This document shows, piece after piece, positions 1 to 5,581 of a stretch of 11,108 bases of DNA. Where the stretch lies: the NCBI GenBank assembly GCA_937934465.1, contig CALGZO010000210.1, forward strand, positions 1 to 11,108, given 5' to 3'. The notes under the pieces were generated by a model that saw only the letters and a program-made list of their open reading frames with translations, had not been told where the DNA came from and made no database searches. A program made the position numbers and the translations under genes. The DNA comes from an uncultured Fimbriimonadales bacterium. Its GTDB lineage: Bacteria; Armatimonadota; Fimbriimonadia; Fimbriimonadales; GBS-DC. Numbering within the stretch: position 1 is the stretch's first letter; each line of letters begins with the position of its first letter.

Positions 1-2591
1 TGCCCTCCGATAGCCTCGTGCCGAAAGACCCGTCGCTGCTGTTCACCAGCGCGGGGATGGTGCAGTTCAAGCCCTACTTTCTGGGCGTCGCGCAGCCGCC
101 CGCCCCGCGCGTGACCACCGTCCAAAAGTGCCTGCGCACCACCGACATCGAATCGGTGGGCGACCTGTCGCACCTGACCTTCTTCGAGATGCTGGGCAAC
201 TTCAGCTTCGGCGACTACTTCAAACGCGAGGCTATCCTGTTCGCGTGGGAGTTCCTCACCGAGCGGCTGAATGTGGACACCGACCGCCTGCAGTTCACCG
301 TGTTCCAAGATGACGACGAGGCGTTTGAAATCTGGCGTCGCGAGGTGGGCATCCCCGAAAACCGAATCTGGCGACTGGGCGAGAAGACCAACTTCTGGCC
401 CGCGAACGCGATTAGCGAGGGTCCCAACGGTCCCTGCGGTCCCTGCTCGGAGATTTTCTACGACACGCGCATCGACACGGGCTGCACAAACCGCGATTGC
501 GGTCCTGCGTGCGATTGTGGACGCTGGCTGGAGATTTGGAACTTGGTGTTTATGCAGTACGAGCGGAGCGAGGAGAACGGCAAGCCGAAGCTCACGCCGC
601 TGCCGAAGCAGAACATCGATACAGGCATGGGGCTGGAGCGCACCGCCGCCGTGCTGATGGGCTTCGACAGCCCGTTTGAAACCGATGTGTTCGCGCCCAT
701 CGTGCGTCGCATTGAGGAGCTGGCGGGCGTGCGCTACAAAAGCAGCGAGCCGACCGACGCCGCCATCCGCCTGATTGCCGACCACATCCGCACGGCGACC
801 TTCACGATAGCCGACGGCGTCATCCCCCAGAACGAGGGGCGCGGCTATGTGCTGCGGCGCATTATCCGACGCGCCATCCTGCGTGGGCAGCGCGTGCTGG
901 GCTTCGAGAAACCCTTCTTCGCCGACCTCGCGCCCGCCGTCATCGACGCGCTGGGCGACCAGTACCCCGAAATCGTGCAACGCCAAGACTACATCCAGAC
1001 CACCTTGCGCTACGAGGAGGAGCGGTTCCGCCACACGGTACAGACGGGCTTGGCGCGGCTGGAAGAGATGCTCGCCGACCCCGACACGCGCCAGCAGGGG
1101 CAACTCTCAGGCGAGCGCGTGTTCATGCTCTATGACACCTACGGCTTCCCGCTGGAGCTGACACGCGAAATCGCCGCCGAGCGCGGCGTCGCCGTTGACT
1201 TGCAGGGTTTTGAGCAGGCGTTGGAGGCGCAACGCCGACGCGCCCGCGAGGCGAGCGGCATCTCCGAGAAACTCTTCGTGCAAACGGGCGCGGCGCTGGC
1301 GGAACTGGCGCAACAAACCGCCCCCACCCAGTTCATCGGCTATGAACATCTGGAAGGCGAGGCGCAGGTGGTCGGTCTCGTGCGCGAGGGCAACCTCGTC
1401 CCCGAAGCGCACGCAGGCGACACCCTCGAAATCGTGTTGAACCGCACCCCATTCTACGCCGAGGCAGGTGGACAGGTGGGCGATACAGGCGTCATCGAGT
1501 GGCAGGGCGGGCGCGCCCAAGTGCTGGACACCCAAAAAGCGAACGACTACTACTTCCACCACGCGAAAGTGCTGGAAGGCGCGCTGCGCTTGGGCGAGAC
1601 GGTGAAGGCGCAGGTGGACGCCGAGCGTCGGCTGGACATCCAGCGCAACCACACGGCGACGCACCTGCTCCACGCCGCGCTGCGCCAAGTGCTGGGAACC
1701 CATGTGGCGCAGGCAGGCTCGCTCGTCGCGCCCGACCGACTGCGCTTCGACTTCACGCACCCACGCGCCGTGACCCCTGACGAACTGGAGCGCATCGAAT
1801 CGCTGGTGAACGAGAAGCTGCTCCAAGAGCTGGAGGTGCGCGTTTACAACGATGTGCCCATCGACGAGGCGCGTCGGCGCGGCGCGATGATGCTGTTCGG
1901 CGAAAAGTACGGCGAGCGCGTGCGCATGGTGGAGATTCCGGGCTTCTCGCTCGAACTCTGCGGCGGCACGCACCTGCGCAGCACAGTAGAGGCGGGGCTG
2001 TTTAAAATAGTGCATGAAGGCAGTGTGGCGGCGGGCGTGCGACGCATCGAAGCACTCACAGGACGCGCCCTGTATCAGTGGCTGCGCACACGCGAACACG
2101 CCGTGCGCGAGGCGGCGGAACGGCTCCAGACGCCCGTGCCTGAACTGCCTCGCGCCGTCGAACGCCTGCAACATCAGCTCGACGCGCTCCAGACCGAGTT
2201 GGAGCAGCTCAAACAGCGCGCGGCTACCCAAGCGTTGGAGCAAATTGCCCCCGTAGAGGTGAACGGCGTCCCTGTGGCGGCGCAGGCGCTCACGGGCGTG
2301 GACGCCAAGTCGCTCGGCGCGATTGCCGACCGCCTGATTCAAAAAGGCGTGGGCGTGGCGGCGCTCGGAACCGCGCAGGACGGCAAAGCCGTGCTGGTGG
2401 TCAAAGTCGCGCCCGATTACATCGCGCGGGGGCTGCACGCAGGCAACCTGATTCGACAGATTGCGCAACAGGTGGGCGGCTCCGGCGGCGGGCGAGCCGA
2501 CTTCGCCCAAGCAGGGGGCAAACACCCCGAAAAACTCGCCGACGCGCTCGCCCAAACCCCACAACTCGTGGCGGAGCAGATGCGCGGTTAG
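1..2591 (+). CDS. alaS: Alanyl-tRNA synthetase (5' end outside window)
   Basis: Cytoplasmic class II synthetase that charges tRNA-Ala and edits Ser/Gly-tRNA-Ala. The reading frame is open from base 3. The GTG at 18 is an internal Val codon (…SDSLVPKDPSLLFTSAGM), so about 25 N-terminal residues are judged missing from comparison with known AlaRS. Visible in order: the class II core with the GPNGPCGPCSEIFYD stretch (nt ~420-464), a four-Cys insertion (C at nt 483, then C-x4-C-x3-C-C-type spacing, likely a metal site), motif 3 GMGLERTAAVLMG (~626-660), the editing-domain metal site HTATH (1650-1664) with CGGTH (1959-1973), a coiled coil (~2150-2220), and the Gly-rich C-Ala domain ending in QAGGKHPEKLADAL (~2509-2553). 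All key motifs are present and no frameshift is seen. The stop overlaps the stop of the convergent amidase gene. Confidence 0.97.
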   Translation, partial: PSDSLVPKDPSLLFTSAGMVQFKPYFLGVAQPPAPRVTTVQKCLRTTDIESVGDLSHLTFFEMLGNFSFGDYFKREAILFAWEFLTERLNVDTDRLQFTVFQDDDEAFEIWRREVGIPENRIWRLGEKTNFWPANAISEGPNGPCGPCSEIFYDTRIDTGCTNRDCGPACDCGRWLEIWNLVFMQYERSEENGKPKLTPLPKQNIDTGMGLERTAAVLMGFDSPFETDVFAPIVRRIEELAGVRYKSSEPTDAAIRLIADHIRTATFTIADGVIPQNEGRGYVLRRIIRRAILRGQRVLGFEKPFFADLAPAVIDALGDQYPEIVQRQDYIQTTLRYEEERFRHTVQTGLARLEEMLADPDTRQQGQLSGERVFMLYDTYGFPLELTREIAAERGVAVDLQGFEQALEAQRRRAREASGISEKLFVQTGAALAELAQQTAPTQFIGYEHLEGEAQVVGLVREGNLVPEAHAGDTLEIVLNRTPFYAEAGGQVGDTGVIEWQGGRAQVLDTQKANDYYFHHAKVLEGALRLGETVKAQVDAERRLDIQRNHTATHLLHAALRQVLGTHVAQAGSLVAPDRLRFDFTHPRAVTPDELERIESLVNEKLLQELEVRVYNDVPIDEARRRGAMMLFGEKYGERVRMVEIPGFSLELCGGTHLRSTVEAGLFKIVHEGSVAAGVRRIEALTGRALYQWLRTREHAVREAAERLQTPVPELPRAVERLQHQLDALQTELEQLKQRAATQALEQIAPVEVNGVPVAAQALTGVDAKSLGAIADRLIQKGVGVAALGTAQDGKAVLVVKVAPDYIARGLHAGNLIRQIAQQVGGSGGGRADFAQAGGKHPEKLADALAQTPQLVAEQMRG

Positions 2592-3265
2592 CCGTTCTCG
2601 CGACGCCAACGCGCAATCACAGCGTCCACCTCAGGCTGCTTGCGGAACTGGTTCAGGTAGCGCATCGCCTCCTCAGGGAGCTGGAGCTTGGCAGCCGCGG
2701 CGTAGACCTGCCTCAACCCTGCATACAACTCGCCTGCCGCCTGTGCATCGTATACATAGGGGACATCTGGCGTAGGCGCAAGCCGACTCCGTATCAGCAG
2801 ACGCACAGCATCCATGTCGACGAACTTGCCCGGACATGTCTTGCTGGTGGGCGTGGGGGCTAAACCGCGCCGCACCAACTCGTTCACCTCGCGATGCCCC
2901 ATCACAATCAAGCCGTCAGGCTCCTTCAGAAACTTCTCGGTCAACTTGTACTTGTGGAGCATCTCGATGGTGTGGCGAATCCCACTTTCGAGTTGCTGGG
3001 GTGTGAGCGGGGCGATGTCGCCGTGCCCGGAGAAGCAGATGTGGTAGGTGGTCTTGTTGATGCCTGCGACGCCTGCAGGGATTTTACGCGGGTCGCGCCC
3101 CTTTTCGATGCTGCCGTCGAAGCGGATGACCACATTGTAGCCGATTTCGCTCCAGCCGCGCTCGCGATGCCACTGGTCAATCTGCGCGGCGGTCGTGTCA
3201 AACGCTTGCCCGTCGCGCCCGTGCGCGGCGGTGTGCCAGACGATTCGTTCGATGGTGCGAGCCAT
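2588..3265 (-). CDS. N-acetylmuramoyl-L-alanine amidase, Amidase_2/PGRP (T7 lysozyme-like) fold
   Basis: The 225-aa product is predicted to cleave the lactyl-amide bond between MurNAc and L-Ala of peptidoglycan. The zinc-amidase residues are visible: H11 (in IVWHTAAHG), Y43 (GYNVVIRFDG), H124 (VMGHREV), K142 and C144 (SKTCPGKF). They match the T7 lysozyme set H17, Y46, H122, K128, C130. After about residue 165 a ~60-residue helical tail follows (YVYDAQAAGELYAGLRQVY… to RWRRENG). There is no signal peptide and no membrane segment, so it is either cytoplasmic (muropeptide recycling or a prophage-type endolysin that needs help to exit) or released by lysis. No holin or phage genes are nearby. 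The start is ATG at 3265 with GGAGG (3272-3276, minus strand) 6 nt upstream. The gene is convergent with alaS and divergent from the TPR gene. A phage-derived origin is possible but unproven. Confidence 0.9.
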   Translation of the reverse strand: MARTIERIVWHTAAHGRDGQAFDTTAAQIDQWHRERGWSEIGYNVVIRFDGSIEKGRDPRKIPAGVAGINKTTYHICFSGHGDIAPLTPQQLESGIRHTIEMLHKYKLTEKFLKEPDGLIVMGHREVNELVRRGLAPTPTSKTCPGKFVDMDAVRLLIRSRLAPTPDVPYVYDAQAAGELYAGLRQVYAAAAKLQLPEEAMRYLNQFRKQPEVDAVIARWRRENG

Positions 3266-3270
3266 AGCAA

Positions 3271-3277
3271 GCCTCCA
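3271..3277 (-). promoter_or_regulatory. Ribosome-binding site of the amidase gene
   Basis: On the minus strand this reads TGGAGGC. The GGAGG core ends 6-7 nt before the ATG at 3265, which fixes the start immediately upstream of the first zinc ligand H11. Confidence 0.75.
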
Positions 3278-3290
3278 GACTGCTGTTTCA

Positions 3291-3304
3291 CGGCGCGGAC
3301 GCCG
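3291..3304 (-). other. Small GC hairpin in the amidase 5' leader
   Basis: Arms CGGCG and CGCCG (5 bp) enclose a 4-nt loop, reading TCCG on the minus strand (a UNCG-type tetraloop sequence). It lies 14 nt upstream of the amidase Shine-Dalgarno site within the predicted leader. It could affect mRNA stability or simply be a by-product of high GC. No T-run follows on either strand, so it is not an intrinsic terminator. Confidence 0.3.
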
Positions 3305-3347
3305 CTGTACCGATACGGACTGGGGGCGAGAGTTGAATCAACCCCTG

Positions 3348-3356
3348 TGGTATAAT
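3348..3356 (+). promoter_or_regulatory. Extended -10 promoter (TGGTATAAT) of the TPR gene
   Basis: A perfect TATAAT (3351-3356) is preceded by TG at -15/-14, the extended -10 form. No good -35 hexamer is seen at 16-18 nt spacing; the TTGAAT at 3333-3338 is only 12 nt away. Normal -10 to start spacing puts +1 at 3363 or 3364, which is the A of the ATG at 3364. The transcript would therefore be leaderless, in line with the absence of any Shine-Dalgarno sequence. Confidence 0.7.
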
Positions 3357-3357
3357 A
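3352..3357 (-). promoter_or_regulatory. Possible -10 element of the amidase gene, sharing bases with the TPR promoter
   Basis: The block GGTATAATACC (3349-3359) is an inverted repeat apart from its central base. On the minus strand it reads TATTAT, a 5/6 match to the -10 consensus. It would give a +1 near 3345 and an amidase leader of about 80 nt. No -35 element is evident. The position in a 98-nt divergent gap supports it; the sequence match is modest. Confidence 0.4.
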
Positions 3358-3363
3358 CCCCTG

Positions 3364-4263
3364 ATGGCGATGGGCGATTCGTTCGCGTTTTTGCGCGAGG
3401 GGTTAGAATCGGAGCCAGTCGGTCTGCAGGCGGACGGTCAGTATCAGCCAGCGACGGCGGAGGAGGCGCGGCGACGGGGCGACGCGGCGCTGCGTCAAGG
3501 CGCGTTCGAAGAGGCGTTCCGCTACTACAAACTCGCAATTCGGATGGACGGCGACAACAGTGCGCGCTACATGCAGCTTGGCGACGCCTACGCCTACGCC
3601 GACCAGCCCGCCCGCGCGTTAGCCTACTATCAGCGCGCGCGCAAGATGAACCCACGCGACCCCGAACCCTACTTCGCGCTGGGCGAAATCTACCGACGCT
3701 ACGGACGCTACGACGCCGCGATTGCCCACTTCAAACGCGCTATCGACTACGGCGCGGACAACGCTTTCGTGCAGTTCAAATATGCCGAGGCGCTGGCGAT
3801 GGGGCAACAGTACGCCAAAGCGGTGGAGGCAGGGCGCGCCGCTGTGAACCACGAACCGAGCAACGGCTTCTACCGATTCTGGCTCGCCGACCTGCTGGAG
3901 CAAGTGGGCGAGGTGCAAGAGGCGATGCAGGAGATGGAAATCGCCACGCTGCTCAACCCTGAAGACGACTACTACCACTTCCGCTATGGGCTCCTATGCA
4001 TCGAGAACGAGCAGTTCCTGCAAGCCCTCAAGTGCTTCCAACGCGCCTTGAACCTGAAGCCGAACAGCGCGCTCTACCTCACGCTGCTGGGCGATGTGTA
4101 CGGGTTGCTCGACGAACCCCACGCCGCCGACAGAGCCTACCAGCAGGCAGGCGACCTGGACAGCTACGACCGCGCCGAGCTCCAACGCGCCCGACGCCTC
4201 GCCGGGCTTAATAAGCCCCACCTACGCCATCACGCGGAAGACTCGTCGCAGCCGCTGGAGTGA
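3364..4263 (+). CDS. Tetratricopeptide repeat (TPR) protein, seven tandem repeats
   Basis: The 299-aa product is almost entirely TPR, a helical scaffold for protein-protein binding; the partner is unknown. Repeats run without gaps at 34-residue steps: about 32-65, 66-99, 100-133, 134-167, 168-201, 202-235 and 236-268. Typical pattern residues are seen, for example GDAALRQGAFEEAFRYYKLAI and ALGEIYRRYGRYDAAIAHFKRAI, with Pro at helix ends (MNPRDPEPY, LNPED, LKPNS). The first ~30 residues and the last ~30 (ending HHAEDSSQPLE) lie outside the repeats. There is no signal peptide or membrane span, so it is probably cytoplasmic. ATG 3364 is chosen because a TATAAT ends at 3356 and no ribosome-binding site exists, so translation is probably leaderless. 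A second ATG at 3370 is an alternative. The gene is monocistronic and convergent with the YchF-like gene, 23 nt away. Confidence 0.9.
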   Translation: MAMGDSFAFLREGLESEPVGLQADGQYQPATAEEARRRGDAALRQGAFEEAFRYYKLAIRMDGDNSARYMQLGDAYAYADQPARALAYYQRARKMNPRDPEPYFALGEIYRRYGRYDAAIAHFKRAIDYGADNAFVQFKYAEALAMGQQYAKAVEAGRAAVNHEPSNGFYRFWLADLLEQVGEVQEAMQEMEIATLLNPEDDYYHFRYGLLCIENEQFLQALKCFQRALNLKPNSALYLTLLGDVYGLLDEPHAADRAYQQAGDLDSYDRAELQRARRLAGLNKPHLRHHAEDSSQPLE

Positions 4264-4286
4264 GAGCGCCGCTCCTACCCATCCAC

Positions 4287-5345
4287 TCACACATTGAATC
4301 GAACATAGATGACCTCGCCGTCGCGCATCACATAGTCTTTGCCCACGAGTTGGACTTTGTTGGCTTTCTGGGCGGCTTTCCAGCCGCCTGCGGCGATGGC
4401 GTCGTCCGCGTGGCACACCTCGGCGCGAATGAACCCCCGCGCGAGGTCGGAGTGGATGGTCGCGGCGGCGTCTAAAGCGGTTCCGCCTTTGGGCAGCAGC
4501 CACGCGCGCGAGTCGTCGCCAATCGTGTAGAAAGTGAGCAGGTTCAGCTGTTCATACACGGCGCGCACGAGGCGTGGCAGGGCAGGCTCGGCGACGCCCA
4601 TCATCTGCAGGAACTCGGCTTGCTCCGATTCGGGCAGCTGGCGCAGGTCGCGCTCGAAGGTCGCGCAGAGGCTCATCAGCGTCAGCCCGTGCTGGGCGCA
4701 CAGCCTATGCAACGCCTGCAGCGGTTCGGACTGCGCCTCGTTGCCCAGCATGCTCTCGCCGATGTTGGCGACCACCACCATCGGCTTGGCAGTGAGGAAC
4801 CCGAACCCGCGCGTCCGCGCCGCCAAGTCGTGGGGGATTTCTATCGTGCTGAGCGGTTCGCCTGCGCTCAGCGCGCGATGCATACGCTCCAGCAGCGTAT
4901 GTTCCGCCTGGTCGGCGGCGGTCTCCTTGTGCGACTGGAACAGCTTGGTCAGGCGTTCGAGGCGGTTCTCGATGACCTGCAGGTCGGACAGGGTGAACTC
5001 ATCGAGCCAGAACTGTAAATCGCGCGCGGGGTCGATCGGCGCGTGGTAGGGCGCGTAGGGGCTATCGAACATGCGCAGCACGCACACCAGCGCGTCGGAT
5101 TGTCGGGCGAGGCTGAGCGGCTGGCGCACCGTCTCAGGCTTTTCGGGGTTGAAATCGGGCAGGTCGTCGCGCCATTCGAACGCTGCGGGCGTGACTTTCT
5201 TTGCGCCCGCTTGACGCGCCAGCGTCTCGAAGCGTGTGTCGGGGATGGGGATACGGGCGACGCCGTCGCGCGCATGCCCGCCCGACAGCGCGTCAAACAG
5301 GGTCGTGCGCCCGCTCAGCGGAAATCCGATGAATGCAACTCTCAT
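4287..5345 (-). CDS. Divergent YchF/OLA1-type P-loop protein (DUF933/TGS C-terminus) with degenerate nucleotide site
   Basis: The 352-aa product resembles YchF, the Obg-family ATPase that binds ribosomes and is linked to stress responses. The C-terminal half is well conserved: YEQLNLLTFYTIG (264-276), AWLLPKGGTALDAAATIHSD (281-300), GFIRAEV (304-310) and GKDYVMRDGEVIYVRFNV (335-352). The N-terminal ATPase domain is eroded. The P-loop is GFPLSGRTT (7-15), with Arg13 where Lys is expected. The usual YPFCTIEPN-type switch I segment seems absent, because IPIPDTR follows within ~20 residues. The DIAGL-type G3 motif reads DDLPD (60-64). The G4-like NIGE (194-197) remains. The open frame extends upstream to 5462, but homology begins at the ATG at 5345, which overlaps the stop of a small upstream ORF (ATGA). 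No Shine-Dalgarno is seen, so coupled translation is likely. It may be a pseudo-NTPase with a ribosome-linked or other role. Confidence 0.85.
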   Translation of the reverse strand: MRVAFIGFPLSGRTTLFDALSGGHARDGVARIPIPDTRFETLARQAGAKKVTPAAFEWRDDLPDFNPEKPETVRQPLSLARQSDALVCVLRMFDSPYAPYHAPIDPARDLQFWLDEFTLSDLQVIENRLERLTKLFQSHKETAADQAEHTLLERMHRALSAGEPLSTIEIPHDLAARTRGFGFLTAKPMVVVANIGESMLGNEAQSEPLQALHRLCAQHGLTLMSLCATFERDLRQLPESEQAEFLQMMGVAEPALPRLVRAVYEQLNLLTFYTIGDDSRAWLLPKGGTALDAAATIHSDLARGFIRAEVCHADDAIAAGGWKAAQKANKVQLVGKDYVMRDGEVIYVRFNV

Positions 5346-5482
5346 GGCGTGAACTCGATGTGAACAGTGGGCGCGGGCGACTGCGCAGGCAGATACCAGA
5401 ACCAGTAGTAGATTATCGCCAACGCCGTCAGCAACGCCAGCAGGCGCAGCCCGAGTGCCCAACTACTTTTTTTGTCCGTCAT
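5342..5482 (-). CDS. Small single-span membrane protein (46 aa), coupled to the YchF-like gene
   Basis: I do not recognise a family. ATG at 5482 opens a 46-codon frame: a short charged N-terminus (MTDKKSS), a hydrophobic helix at about residues 8-32 (WALGLRLLALLTALAIIYYW…), then a Pro-rich tail (PAQSPAP) ending in HIEFTP. Lys and Arg at the N-side suggest the N-terminus faces the cytoplasm. Its TGA (5342-5344) overlaps the ATG of the next gene (5343-5345) in an ATGA junction, good evidence that it is translated and coupled. No ribosome-binding site precedes it, and a -10-like TATATT lies 7 nt upstream, so the mRNA may start at the ATG. A run of seven A on the coding strand spans codons 3-6. 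Function unknown. Confidence 0.7.
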   Translation of the reverse strand: MTDKKSSWALGLRLLALLTALAIIYYWFWYLPAQSPAPTVHIEFTP

Positions 5483-5486
5483 CGTC

Positions 5487-5492
5487 TATAAT
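5487..5492 (+). promoter_or_regulatory. Probable -10 element (TATAAT) of the dnaG-rpoD-radC gene run
   Basis: This is an exact TATAAT in an AT-rich island just upstream of five closely packed + strand genes. The TG of an extended -10 is absent and no consensus -35 is visible at 16-18 nt; a T-rich stretch lies at 5467-5473. Predicted +1 is near 5499, giving an ~83-nt leader that begins with a stem-loop. Confidence 0.6.
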
Positions 5493-5495
5493 ATA
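5490..5495 (-). promoter_or_regulatory. Probable -10 element of the small ORF/YchF-like transcript
   Basis: The minus strand reads TATATT (5495-5490) within TATATTATA. Spacing of 6-7 nt places +1 at 5483 or at the A of ATG 5482, so this transcript also appears leaderless. There is no clear -35. It overlaps the + strand TATAAT. Confidence 0.5.
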
Positions 5496-5502
5496 GGAGG
5501 CG

Positions 5503-5537
5503 GTTGGCGCAAAACGGCAGGAATCGCCGTCGCCAAC
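5503..5537 (+). promoter_or_regulatory. Two-part stem-loop at the predicted 5' end of the operon leader
   Basis: The lower stem is GTTGGCG (5503-5509) with CGCCAAC (5531-5537), 7 bp. The upper stem is ACGGC (5514-5518) with GCCGT (5526-5530), 5 bp. A CAAA bulge (5510-5513) lies on one side only and the loop is AGGAATC. The structure starts about 4 nt after the predicted +1 and ends 28 nt before the Shine-Dalgarno site at 5566. No T-run follows, so it is not a terminator. It could protect the 5' end or bind a regulator. It matches no riboswitch class that I recognise. Confidence 0.5.
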
Positions 5538-5581
5538 GCGAATGGAGTATACCGCATCGAAACTGAGGAGGCGACGATAGC

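Noticed and set aside
1107..2609. 500-codon open frame on the minus strand opposite alaS
   Set aside because: It lies antisense to an intact, fully conserved alaS; long antisense frames are expected in GC-rich genes, and the product is rich in His/Arg/Ala with no domain pattern.
3333..3338. TTGAAT as the -35 of the TPR promoter
   Set aside because: It is only 12 nt from the TATAAT, too short for a normal sigma-70 promoter.
3195..3962. 255-codon + frame overlapping the amidase and TPR genes
   Set aside because: The product is Arg-rich out-of-frame translation covering two well supported genes and a promoter.
4264..4274. Inverted repeat GAGC-GCC-GCTC between the two convergent stops, as a terminator
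   Set aside because: Only 4 bp with a 3-nt loop and no T-run on either strand.
5346..5462. N-terminal extension of the YchF-like protein up to 5462
   Set aside because: The extra 39 residues do not resemble YchF, which begins with MRVAFIGFP at 5345, and the region codes for the membrane microprotein in another frame.
5495..5566. AGGAGG at 5495 followed by TTG 5504, as a 20-codon leader peptide
   Set aside because: The spacing is only 3 nt and the predicted transcript starts at about 5499, leaving out most of the ribosome-binding site.
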